Positions 16,308-25,206 of a stretch of DNA of 44,546 bases are shown one piece after another. Both the position numbers and the translations under genes were made by a program. Source of the DNA: CAZSLC01 sp964607675 (lineage in GTDB: Bacteria; Bacteroidota; Bacteroidia; Bacteroidales; UBA932); contig CAZSLC010000016.1 of assembly GCA_964607675.1 (NCBI GenBank), positions 1 through 44,546 on the forward strand. Reading direction: 5' to 3'. Below the pieces are notes generated by a model, which was given only the letters and a program-made list of their open reading frames with translations, was not told the DNA's origin and searched no databases. Every line of letters starts with the position of its first letter. Position 1 is the first letter of the stretch.

Positions 16308-19100
16308 TTATGGTCTTTTCACTTTCATCCATTCTGGCTCAGGAGCACCTTTAAGAAAATGATCAAAAAACTCAGAAAGCCTTACACTCAAATCTTTAGC
16401 ATTGCGCCTTTCTGAGAGATTATGCTCTTCATCATTGTATTGGAGCAGCCATGCTTGTTTGTCACATCTTCTTAATGCAGAGAAAAACTCTATCCCTTGA
16501 TACCATGGTACAGCTCCATCTTTATCATTGTGCATAATTAAAACAGGAGTATTTACCTTTGGTACAAAAAATAGAGGAGAATTTTCGATGTACAAATCAA
16601 ACCCACTCCATAGGTCTTTTCCGATTCTACTCTGTGTTTGTTCATATTGGAACTGACGGGTTAAGCCAGATCCCCACCTGATACCGCCATAGGCACTTGT
16701 CATATTTGAAACAGGGGCTCCAGCACCTGCCGCTTTGAATCTATCAGTCTGGGTAATCATATAAGCCACTTGATACCCACCCCAACTTTGACCTTGGATG
16801 GCCATGTTTTCTGCATCTATCCATGAGTTTTTACAAAGCATATCCACTCCTGGCATAATTGATTTCATAGCACTTTGGCCTGGATGTCCCACCGTGTAAT
16901 AAATATCAGGAATGAAAACTATATAACCATTGCTCACAAAATAGGGAACATTAACGGTAGATCTACTTGGCGCAGGGACGCGATAACTATATAGTCCATC
17001 GGAGTTTTTCTCATAAAAATAGATCATTACAGGATATTTTTTCGAAGCATCAAAATCTTCAGGTTTGTAAAGCAACCCTTCTGCCCTGATAGAATCATCT
17101 GTCATCCATGAAACTAATTCAACTCTCCCCCAATTGTATTTTTTCTGTTGTTGATTACTTTCAATCAGCAATTCATTTTCCCTAAATAAATCTTTAGTTA
17201 TTAATAGTTTAGGCGCATTTTCAAAGTTAGCTTGAGTGTAAATCAGAAATGGTATCTTTAATTGTCTTGGTTCTCTAACGTTTCTCAGATAATCGTACGA
17301 ATTTACTATACATCTCAAGGAGTAAGAATAGGGACCTTCTACCAACTTAACTAACTTTTGTTTTCTTTTATTTAGATCTATTGAATAAATACCCCTCTCT
17401 TTGGTGTCTCTATTAAAGGATGACATATATAAAATTTCATCTTTATACAAAGAATAATCATATACTAATCCGTGGCGACCCTCTTTCTTAGGTGAATAAA
17501 GCATCCCCGTCATAGGGACAAATTGTGTTTGGGTAGTAGCCCCAACACCCTGAGTAATCATAACTGGTGGCTTTACCCCCATAGGATCAAAACTCCATAA
17601 GTCAAATCTGTCTCCTATGATAAATGAACTCTCATCTTGAAACCACAAAGCTGGAGAATAGGGTGCAGGATAACTTGGAGTATCTTCATCTTCATCCCAA
17701 AAGGCACACTCTAAATCTTTAGTAATATTAGTATAGACATTAGAAGCCACACTATACAAATACCAATTTTTTTCTTTTGCGTTGTACCATGTGTAATAAT
17801 TGCCCTTTGGAGAGGGGGAGAGACGCGACACTGCATCATCTTTGATTATAATCTCCTTAGCTCCTGTTTTGATATTCACCCTGTACAAATCAACCCTCGC
17901 ATTGTAGTTCCATTGTTGTTGCATTCTGTAAGGCTCATCAACTGTAGCAAGGATATAATCCTGTTTGCTCTCATTGTTAAGCCTCAATGAAGCAAATGAT
18001 TCATCCATCACCTGCACCATTTGTCCACCTTGATTGAAATAATATAAAGCTGTATATGTCTTTGAGTCATAGTACATTTTCCTTGCTTTTTTCATAGGGG
18101 GGGTGTACTCTGCATCCCATACCCATATATCCAATTTTGCCCTTTCAAATTCGGGTGTCAACGTGTCTTTTTGAGGTGGGATTGGCACTGTGCCAAATGA
18201 AAGATATGTATCATTGTCACTAAATGACAATCTCCCTTTTTCACCTATTTTCCATCCATCCTTCATACCTTTTATATTGTTGGCAATCAATAGATCTGCC
18301 TTAACTCCTTTACCCTTATCTCTAAAATAGATATTGACAAATTCTTTATTTTCTTTTGTAGTATCAAGTTGTGCATAGAAGGCTATTTTATCCCCTTTTT
18401 TATTAAATGAAGGGAGTATGATTTTGGCCTCTTTATCCCCTTCAAGTACCAAATCAGAGGTTTTTGTTGTGAGGTTATACTCATATAAACTAACCTTTGA
18501 AAGAGAATCTTTTTTGTTGTATTTTGAAACATAATATATTGAAGAGCCATCCTCACCAAATGTATATTTATCGACCCAATTGAGTGTATCGATACTCATA
18601 TTATTTATATTCAACACAAACATAGAATTAAGAGAATCTTTTACCGCAGAGGCAAAAGCAACATGGCAATCTAAATCTTTAGGAGTCGCTACACCCTTCA
18701 CTTTCGCATACTTTTTACTCTCTTTTGTTTTCAGATTGAGTACAAAAAGTGAATCCTTTGGCATTTTGTCACCCTTTGCTTTTTTAATCTTAGCCTCTCT
18801 TGTTTCATTGAATGCTGGTGCAATTGTGCAAATAAAGTATGTCCCTTCCTTACTCAAAATAGGGGATTTGGCTCTGGGAATAACAATTTTCTCATCTGTC
18901 TGTATGTCTTGAAGGTAAAAAGTGGAATTACCCTCTTGCTGATTGATGGAATAGAAGAGATATTTCCCGTTGTAAGGAGAGGTAACACTGCCTATTGATT
19001 CCCAGGTATCATATACATCGTGGGTCAATGGAGGTTTTTGCGCACTTAATATATTTAATGTGCCAATAGTAAGAATAATTGTCAAAAAAAATCTTTTCAT
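16308..19100 (-). CDS. Secreted S9 (prolyl oligopeptidase family) serine peptidase, large form
   Basis: The 930-residue protein has a signal peptide (MKRFFLTIILTIGTLNILSAQ), a long N-terminal beta-propeller-like region (about 25-640) and a C-terminal alpha/beta-hydrolase domain. The triad is visible: Ser772 in IQGQSWGGYQ, Asp861 in DKDGAVPW and His893 in NDEEHNLSER. It is much longer than the 690-residue neighbour because of an extended propeller. Its ATG overlaps the stop of the ABC transporter gene (ATGA at 19097-19100), so translation is probably coupled to the exporter. Cleavage specificity cannot be read from the sequence; peptides in the periplasm are the likely substrates. Confidence 0.88.
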   Translation of the reverse strand: MKRFFLTIILTIGTLNILSAQKPPLTHDVYDTWESIGSVTSPYNGKYLFYSINQQEGNSTFYLQDIQTDEKIVIPRAKSPILSKEGTYFICTIAPAFNETREAKIKKAKGDKMPKDSLFVLNLKTKESKKYAKVKGVATPKDLDCHVAFASAVKDSLNSMFVLNINNMSIDTLNWVDKYTFGEDGSSIYYVSKYNKKDSLSKVSLYEYNLTTKTSDLVLEGDKEAKIILPSFNKKGDKIAFYAQLDTTKENKEFVNIYFRDKGKGVKADLLIANNIKGMKDGWKIGEKGRLSFSDNDTYLSFGTVPIPPQKDTLTPEFERAKLDIWVWDAEYTPPMKKARKMYYDSKTYTALYYFNQGGQMVQVMDESFASLRLNNESKQDYILATVDEPYRMQQQWNYNARVDLYRVNIKTGAKEIIIKDDAVSRLSPSPKGNYYTWYNAKEKNWYLYSVASNVYTNITKDLECAFWDEDEDTPSYPAPYSPALWFQDESSFIIGDRFDLWSFDPMGVKPPVMITQGVGATTQTQFVPMTGMLYSPKKEGRHGLVYDYSLYKDEILYMSSFNRDTKERGIYSIDLNKRKQKLVKLVEGPYSYSLRCIVNSYDYLRNVREPRQLKIPFLIYTQANFENAPKLLITKDLFRENELLIESNQQQKKYNWGRVELVSWMTDDSIRAEGLLYKPEDFDASKKYPVMIYFYEKNSDGLYSYRVPAPSRSTVNVPYFVSNGYIVFIPDIYYTVGHPGQSAMKSIMPGVDMLCKNSWIDAENMAIQGQSWGGYQVAYMITQTDRFKAAGAGAPVSNMTSAYGGIRWGSGLTRQFQYEQTQSRIGKDLWSGFDLYIENSPLFFVPKVNTPVLIMHNDKDGAVPWYQGIEFFSALRRCDKQAWLLQYNDEEHNLSERRNAKDLSVRLSEFFDHFLKGAPEPEWMKVKRP

Positions 19101-20633
19101 ACATTAATTATTTTATCGCAAAACTCAAGAGAGCTTTGTCTGTGGGATATTATTATTATTGTTAATTGCTTATGTTTATCTGATAATTCTCTGATAGAAT
19201 CATTAATCTCCCTCTCAGTGGCACTGTCAAGGGAAGAAGTGGCTTCGTCAAAAAATAGTACCTCAGCATCTTTATAGAGTGCCCGTGCAATACCAATCCG
19301 CTGCCTCTGTCCTCCAGAAATTCGGCTCCCCCCTTCTCCGATAAAAGTGTTTAGCCCTTCGGGGAGCGAGGAGACAAAATCCTCAATAGAGGCCTGCTTG
19401 ATCACCCTCTTCACCTTCTCAATATCAATATTTTCCATATTGTGGCCAAGTGCTATATTCTCTGCTATTGTCAAATCTGCAATAAACACATCCTGCGGCA
19501 CATAGCCAACAAGTTCATGCCATTGAGAAATATTGTTTTCATCAAGTGCCACACCATCAACCTTGATGTAGCCTTTATCTGGTGGAAACAGTCCCAACAA
19601 AAGGTTGAAGAGGGTACTCTTTCCTGCACCAGTCCTCCCCTTTATTCCAAATCTTTCACCTTTTTTTATAGAAAACGACAAATCATTTATGACCTTTCCT
19701 GTAGAATATGAGAAGCTGAGNNNNNNNNNNNNNNNNNNNNNNNNNNNNNNNNNNNNNNNNNNNNNNNNNNNNNNNNNNNNNNNNNNNNNNNNNNNNNNNN
19801 NNNNNNNNNNNNNNNNNNNNGCTGAAGAGTACCATTGCACACACTACCATAGCTACACCAAACTCAAGAAAATACTGAGGGATGCTCTGTATCAACATAG
19901 TTTTCTTTTTAAATTTAAAAATGGTATCCAAACCATTTTCAAATCTGTCGTGCATATATGGAAAGGCCTTATTCACTTCCATCTCAGCATAGCCCCTGAA
20001 TGTTTCAAGGACAACCTTATGCTGCTCTCTTTTGGCTTTCACCTCCATCTCCCCATACTCCTTCAAGCGGATTCTTACTATCCTCAAATATACATATACA
20101 ATAGGGAGGAAAGCAACCAACATAAAAACAGAAGCCAGTGGGTTATAAATGCACAGAGCAGCCAATAAAAGCAAAGAAAACAAAATTTCACCTGTAAACT
20201 TAAGGACTGAGGACAAAAAACTCAAAGAGAAAGAATAGCACATCATGTTAATGTTATATGTTATCTCTGACGTATTTGAATTTTTCACATATAAGAGCCC
20301 TTTGTTGTATAGCTTAGAAAATAAGTTACTTGAAAAAAACTTGTATAGTGAGAGTAAAAACCCATTTTGATTGTTTAATAAAAAAATATTGAGAAGGCTT
20401 TTGATGGTGATAATCAATAGTATTGCGATGACAAGATAAAGTACAGAGTATTCGTCTTGGAAAAAATCTAAGTTGGCAACTTTGTCTGTGTCAAGGACAA
20501 GAATCAACAGTGGCAATAGAGCAGCAACCCCAATGAGGTCAAGAAAGGCCCTCAATGGGATAGTCAACACCACCCAAAACCCCTTCTCTTTAAACTTACG
20601 GGGAAGTAATTTAATTAACTTACCAAGCCACAT
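19097..20633 (-). CDS. ABC exporter, fused membrane and ATPase domains (interrupted by scaffold gap)
   Basis: The part before the gap (271 codons from ATG 20633) is a membrane domain with about four hydrophobic segments, including RAFLDLIGVAALLPLLILVL and VLYLVIAILLIITIKSLLNI. The part after it (207 codons) is an ABC ATPase with Walker A GRTGAGKST, Q-loop YVPQDVF, signature ISGGQRQRIGIARAL, Walker B EVLFFDEATSSLD and H-loop IIISHR. Both parts end exactly on a codon boundary at the gap, so the true missing length should be a multiple of three, unlike the 100 N shown. It overlaps the PqqD-like gene by 19 bases upstream and the S9 gene by 4 bases downstream. The cargo could be a peptide or a lipid-linked molecule. 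Confidence 0.88.
19721..19820. other. Scaffold gap of 100 N
   Basis: One hundred undetermined bases, a placeholder length. It removes the last transmembrane segments and the start of the ATPase domain of the ABC exporter. Joining it literally would shift the frame. Confidence 0.99.
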
Positions 20634-20881
20634 TGAGTGATTTTTTCAATCCATTTTTCGGCATCTTCTGAAGCTCTTTTTTCATCAATACTGTACTCTT
20701 TTACAAGTGCATTAGCGATATCTTCTTTTGAGAAATCTTTTTCAATAAATGTGTTCCATAAAAATTCTGAAGTGGAATTGAATGAAATTACAGAAGTGAT
20801 ATCTGATATTTTCTTTCCTTGTTTTAAAACAACAGGTGTTCCAGCCACCTTTCTAAGTTTAAGTCCCTCTTTGATTTTCAT
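20615..20881 (-). CDS. PqqD family protein (RiPP recognition element-like)
   Basis: The 88-residue protein begins MKIKEGLKLRKVAGTPVVLK and continues through ISDITSVISFNSTSEFLWNTF, then a helical half with DIANALVKEYSIDEKRASEDAEKWI. This is the PqqD-like winged-helix pattern. Known members bind the leader of a ribosomal peptide and present it to a modifying enzyme or exporter. ATG 20881 was chosen over TTG 20896, because the -7 box at 20907-20914 would leave almost no leader for the TTG. It overlaps the ABC exporter gene by 19 bases. No radical SAM enzyme or precursor peptide gene is visible nearby, so its partner peptide is unknown. Confidence 0.8.
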   Translation of the reverse strand: MKIKEGLKLRKVAGTPVVLKQGKKISDITSVISFNSTSEFLWNTFIEKDFSKEDIANALVKEYSIDEKRASEDAEKWIEKITQCGLVS

Positions 20882-20906
20882 TATATGTAGATTCAATTGT
20901 GAGTTA

Positions 20907-20914
20907 CAAAAATA
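20907..20914 (-). promoter_or_regulatory. Bacteroidota -7 promoter box for the PqqD-ABC-S9-S9 run
   Basis: The minus strand reads TATTTTTG, matching TAnnTTTG, 26 bases before the ATG at 20881. It is the only candidate promoter seen upstream of the run. Confidence 0.4.
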
Positions 20915-20935
20915 ACTATTTTTAACTATAATACT

Positions 20936-20943
20936 TATATTTG
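20936..20943 (+). promoter_or_regulatory. Bacteroidota -7 promoter box for the SIMPL gene
   Basis: TATATTTG is an exact match and ends 28 bases before the ATG at 20972. It is divergent from the box at 20907-20914. Confidence 0.5.
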
Positions 20944-20971
20944 CCAGATAAACAATTATAACAAAAAAAGT

Positions 20972-21685
20972 ATGGAATGTAACAAAAACCCCTATTTGCT
21001 AAGCAGCATTTTAATATCACTGAGTATTGTAGTATTAGGATGGTTTCTATTTAGCGGTATCGTTCGCTTCAAAGATAGCGAGCGCATCGTGACTGTAAAA
21101 GGTCTCTCTGAAAAAGAGGTAAAAGCTGACAGAGTAATATGGCCAATAGTATATAAATCAGCTGGTAATGACCTCGGTTCACTCTATAAATATATTGAGA
21201 GTTCTAATGCAAAAATTGTTAATTTCTTGGTTTCAAACGGAATATCTGAAACTGATATTACGGTATCTCCCACCTCTGTAACGGACTCTGATGCAGATAG
21301 ATACTCTTCACAAGATGTTAAGTATAGATATAAAACAATTTCTGTTGTCACAGTGGCTTCCAACAATGTAGATTTAGTTAGAAATCTAATGTCTAAACAA
21401 GGTGATTTGGTAAAAGAGGGAATTCCTATCACAGCAGGAGAATATGAATATCCAACACAGTTTACTTTCAATCAACTCAACGAAATTAAACCAGAAATGA
21501 TCGCTGAAGCTACTAAGAACGGACGCGCTTCTGCCGAAAAATTTGCAGCTGACTCAGATAGCAAATTAGGCAAAATCAAAGAGGCAAATCAAGGTCAGTT
21601 CTCTATTACTGATAGAGATAACAACACTCCCTATATAAAAATAGTTCGTGTTGTTACCACCATTCAGTATTATTTAAAAGATTAG
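20972..21685 (+). CDS. SIMPL domain (DUF541) envelope protein
   Basis: The 237-residue protein has one N-terminal membrane anchor (about 10-30, SSILISLSIVVLGWFLFSGI) and a periplasmic SIMPL domain (about 38-235). Visible SIMPL features are TVKGLSEKEVKADRVIWPI near the start, SNGISETDITVSPTSV in the middle and EATKNGRASAEKFAADSDSKLGKI before the last strands. The molecular function is unknown; members are linked to the cell envelope and stress. It is divergent from the PqqD-like gene. Its stop shares TTAG with the stop of the convergent DUF3857 gene. Confidence 0.88.
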   Translation: MECNKNPYLLSSILISLSIVVLGWFLFSGIVRFKDSERIVTVKGLSEKEVKADRVIWPIVYKSAGNDLGSLYKYIESSNAKIVNFLVSNGISETDITVSPTSVTDSDADRYSSQDVKYRYKTISVVTVASNNVDLVRNLMSKQGDLVKEGIPITAGEYEYPTQFTFNQLNEIKPEMIAEATKNGRASAEKFAADSDSKLGKIKEANQGQFSITDRDNNTPYIKIVRVVTTIQYYLKD

Positions 21686-23250
21686 TTTCCGAAAATTATT
21701 TGATTGTATCCATCAGTACCCCATTCAGAAACCAAGGTTCTGAAATCTTTATATAGTGCAGGGGTGATCAATGGATTATCAATTTCTATTTTCTTTTTAA
21801 CTACAACAAAGCCGCCATCACTCTCAATTGAGATTTCCACTTCGCCGGCTTTGTTTTTTATTTCTTTTTCTCCAACCTTACTCAATAGCTTCATCCCTTG
21901 AGGAATCTCTATTTTGAACTCATACTCCTCATCTACACTTGAAGTAAGGAGATAATTGGTTGATCGTTTTGAGTTTAGATATTGAATCCGTGCAATGGAT
22001 GATTTACTTGAGGCTAAAATATCTACCAATAAATACCCATTTTGACCCTTTTCAATATCGCATTTAGTTAGTTTTATCTCTTTGCTCTCCTTTATTTTAT
22101 TCTTTTTGGATGTTATCTTCACCCTCTCTGCTCCGTTTGTAAGTGCAAAATAATCAAATAATTCGCTATTTGATTTTTCAACTTCATTACCTGGTTCAAC
22201 TATGAAAAGGTCATTGATGGCAGATAAAGAGAGTGCCCCTTCAGCGAAACATTTAGTGGGAATAGAAGCTACTATGTCATTTTTTATCCCCTCTTTTGTA
22301 AGAAGATAATTTGTTAGTGCAATGAGTTCTACCTCTGTACCATATGCCGATTGAAATACTCTGTCAAGAGGTCTGATAGAGAAGCCTGCATCTTTCAATG
22401 AAAGTGGAATCCTATCGAAATTATCTTTTATGTATTTGCTTACAGCAGCTACTCTATCACCACCCTTGTCCATAGAGGCTGCGATCTTCATATAATTAGC
22501 CTCTGACAATGGAGTAATGTGGCTTGTAAGGAGAGAAAATGCCTCGTCTCTATTTTGATAACTATTTATCGCTATCATCTCAATGTTGCCCCCTTCGATT
22601 GTCACACCCATCTCTCTCTCAGAGGCAGGGCAATTTTTGATATTCCATTCTATATTCTTCACTCCATTTGCCACACTCACTTTCGCCTTATAGTTGCTAT
22701 TGATGATTTTATAAGAGATTGGTGAATTGGCAGGCACTTGCACCTTAATAAAGTAATTTGCTACTGGTGAGCTCTCTCTCAATGGTTCAAATATGTCTAA
22801 ATATGGATAAGATCCAGGGGTTGAAATGATAGAATAATCGAGATAAATGGTAGCTCCCAGCTCAAGCCCAGTATGCACAACAACCATCTCTTTAAGAACA
22901 TTATATTCTGATGCTTTTGCAGCTCCCCTTGGAAGTACCTCTACAAAAGCGTTTTCAGGAGTTTTAATGATAGTACCATCCTTTTGTTTGGTATAAGATT
23001 CATGCACCACAAGTTTTTGATATTCAGGATTATACACAATAAATGTCTCTCCATAGGTACCATTCATGGCTGTATGAGTATAAAGTGTCAGCTGTTTGCT
23101 TACCCTTAGCTCTGTACTCCCATCAGCATTGAGGATATAAGTCTTTGCGAGTTTATTGAATAGAGCTTCATTTTTATTTGCTCCGTAAACACTTCCAACT
23201 GTAAATAATGTTAGAAATATTACTAATAAGTATGTTAATGTTTTTCTCAT
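21682..23250 (-). CDS. Secreted DUF3857 protein with a degenerate transglutaminase-like region
   Basis: The 522-residue protein has a signal peptide (MRKTLTYLLVIFLTLFTVGSVYG) and a DUF3857 domain (about 40-220, YTKQKDGTIIKTPENAFVEV and ELGATIYLDYSI). The transglutaminase-like region follows (about 240-350), but where active relatives have a GxCKD motif it reads QSAYGTEVELIALTNYLL, with no Cys, and the His and Asp motifs are not recognisable either. It is therefore probably not an enzyme. It starts 6 bases after the stop of an intact-triad paralogue, so the two are co-transcribed and may act together. The substrate is unknown. Confidence 0.82.
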   Translation of the reverse strand: MRKTLTYLLVIFLTLFTVGSVYGANKNEALFNKLAKTYILNADGSTELRVSKQLTLYTHTAMNGTYGETFIVYNPEYQKLVVHESYTKQKDGTIIKTPENAFVEVLPRGAAKASEYNVLKEMVVVHTGLELGATIYLDYSIISTPGSYPYLDIFEPLRESSPVANYFIKVQVPANSPISYKIINSNYKAKVSVANGVKNIEWNIKNCPASEREMGVTIEGGNIEMIAINSYQNRDEAFSLLTSHITPLSEANYMKIAASMDKGGDRVAAVSKYIKDNFDRIPLSLKDAGFSIRPLDRVFQSAYGTEVELIALTNYLLTKEGIKNDIVASIPTKCFAEGALSLSAINDLFIVEPGNEVEKSNSELFDYFALTNGAERVKITSKKNKIKESKEIKLTKCDIEKGQNGYLLVDILASSKSSIARIQYLNSKRSTNYLLTSSVDEEYEFKIEIPQGMKLLSKVGEKEIKNKAGEVEISIESDGGFVVVKKKIEIDNPLITPALYKDFRTLVSEWGTDGYNQIIFGN

Positions 23251-23256
23251 AGTCTC

Positions 23257-25185
23257 TTACTTTTTAATGATGATATTATCTCCAAACTCTTTATAAAGAC
23301 TAACTGCACTTTTAAAATCATTCCAATCAGTGGCTTCATATACCCTCTTGTTGAGAGATAGCTCCTGAGTCAACTTGATTGCACCACCCACTTGCGAGAT
23401 TGAACCACTAAATGATGCAACTGCTGAAACATGTTGCTCTTCTTTTGTCTGGTTAACCATATTGTATCCTTTTGGAAGGGTAATGACCTCATCTAATTGA
23501 ACAAGTCTTGAACAAGCATCTTTAAAACCGTACTTTTTCACTTCAGATGAGAGATTTATCCTCTCAAAAGAACGAATAGAAAGATAAAGATTATTCATTA
23601 CGACTGGCTTAAAGATAAGTACACCATCTCCAACAAGTGCATAATCAGGTATCACATACTTATAGGTGATGGAGATAGGTCCTGCTTGGTAATTTTTAGG
23701 ATCTTTTCCATAATCGATTGAGACTATTTTTGCTTTAGGAGAAACTGCGAGTATTTCCCCTTCAAGTGAATTGAACCACTGACTCTGCCACCCTGAAGTG
23801 AATATTCGTCTTATAGCTCTATCTGATTGTCCCTCTGCCGACACAGTAAATTCACCAGTAAGTGTCCCTTTTTCATCAATACTGCTCTTTGCTGCAATTC
23901 TAAAATAGTGATCCTTTGCAGGGGAGATTGGGGTGATGAGAAGATCAGAGCCTTCCGTCACACCTGGAAGGTAGTTTTGTTGTTGCTCTGCACTGCTCCA
24001 CAATTCCCTTGTAAATGGCACCCATGTAGGGTCTAATGGAATATATACCCCCGTGCTCAATTTTACCACTGCTACACAGTGATTAAAGTGATCAGCAGGA
24101 ATGGCCTCAACCCTGCTTCCAGCCATGGTCATAGCTGGAAATGCCTCAAAACCTGCCATTCGTAGGAATGAGATCAATGTACCTGCTATATCCTTGCAAA
24201 CTCCACAACGGTCAGTGTAGTTCATCTTGGTGTTATGAAGTGTAAATCCTTCACCTTCCCCCATAGTGATGCCTGAATATCTAATATTATCTGCCACCCA
24301 GTGTGTTAAAGCTGCAATTTTATCCATCTCATTTGTTTTGCCTTTGATCAACTCATTCACCTTCTTCTGAGCTGGTGCATAGGATTCGAAACTGCCATAG
24401 TCTTCATTGACTTTATTGAACCACAACGACTTCTCTCTCCAATTTGGAGTAGAAGAGAGGAACAATTTTGGTGCTGCATCAAATGGACTTACCATATTTG
24501 GTTCTGACACAAAAGGGGCAATATCTGTTGAAGAGAAGGTATATATTTTCCTTTCTCCAACATATTCCATAGAAGAGCTACACTCCCCATAGTAGAATTT
24601 AAACTGCACCTCTTTTTCCATAGGGATAGACATCTTATAGACCAACTTTTCAGTTGGAACATTTCTCCAAAATGGGACAATGTCATAGAACTCTCCCCTC
24701 ATCGGTGGGATAAACCTTGCATCGTCATCATTTGGGGCAAAATCTGCAGTTAGAAGTGCATAGGTAAATCCCTTCTTGGCAATTTCATATCGAAGTTCAT
24801 CGCCTGGATACAGCCTTCCAACTTCAATCATGATCTGTCTTGCTCCCCAATATATAGCACGGGCTGGAGCGACATAATCATTGGCCTTTGCGACATCGAG
24901 CTCCTCAACAGATCCATCTTTCCTTATAATACGGACATATTTAAACTCCGCAAAGGCAGTAAGAGGGTCGTAATCATATACAACCACCCTATTTGCTAAC
25001 GCACCTTTTGTAGTATTGATCTTGATCTCTTTGACAATAGAGAAAGTTCCTGAACCATTAGCATCAACACTAACTGTAGTACTATCAAGAGCCACAGAGT
25101 AATCTGATTTACTTTGAGGAGTAGGAGATCCCCACAAACTCAATGTAAATGCAAGTGTGAAAATAAAAATTGTAAATTTCTTCAT
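23257..25185 (-). CDS. Secreted DUF3857 protein with intact transglutaminase-like domain
   Basis: The 642-residue protein has a signal peptide (MKKFTIFIFTLAFTLSLWGS), a DUF3857 domain (about 30-240, RIIRKDGSVEELDVAKAND and PGDELRYEIAKKGF) and a transglutaminase-like domain with a complete triad: Cys330 in RCGVCKDIAGT, His369 in DHFNHCVAV and Asp385 in PLDPTW. A C-terminal beta-rich region follows (about 420-640). Such domains act as cysteine peptidases or amidases, or merely bind peptides; which applies here is not known. It lies between an M28 peptidase gene (21 bases upstream) and a triad-less paralogue (6 bases downstream). Confidence 0.87.
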   Translation of the reverse strand: MKKFTIFIFTLAFTLSLWGSPTPQSKSDYSVALDSTTVSVDANGSGTFSIVKEIKINTTKGALANRVVVYDYDPLTAFAEFKYVRIIRKDGSVEELDVAKANDYVAPARAIYWGARQIMIEVGRLYPGDELRYEIAKKGFTYALLTADFAPNDDDARFIPPMRGEFYDIVPFWRNVPTEKLVYKMSIPMEKEVQFKFYYGECSSSMEYVGERKIYTFSSTDIAPFVSEPNMVSPFDAAPKLFLSSTPNWREKSLWFNKVNEDYGSFESYAPAQKKVNELIKGKTNEMDKIAALTHWVADNIRYSGITMGEGEGFTLHNTKMNYTDRCGVCKDIAGTLISFLRMAGFEAFPAMTMAGSRVEAIPADHFNHCVAVVKLSTGVYIPLDPTWVPFTRELWSSAEQQQNYLPGVTEGSDLLITPISPAKDHYFRIAAKSSIDEKGTLTGEFTVSAEGQSDRAIRRIFTSGWQSQWFNSLEGEILAVSPKAKIVSIDYGKDPKNYQAGPISITYKYVIPDYALVGDGVLIFKPVVMNNLYLSIRSFERINLSSEVKKYGFKDACSRLVQLDEVITLPKGYNMVNQTKEEQHVSAVASFSGSISQVGGAIKLTQELSLNKRVYEATDWNDFKSAVSLYKEFGDNIIIKK

Positions 25186-25206
25186 ATTGTATTGTGTTTG
25201 AAGTCT

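Noticed and set aside
19605..20168. A plus-strand reading frame crossing the N run.
   Set aside because: It is open only because N is not read as a stop, and it lies opposite the clearly recognisable ABC exporter gene.
20882..20971. A hidden precursor-peptide gene next to the PqqD-like gene.
   Set aside because: The gap is only 90 bases, is filled by two divergent promoter boxes, and holds no credible small reading frame.
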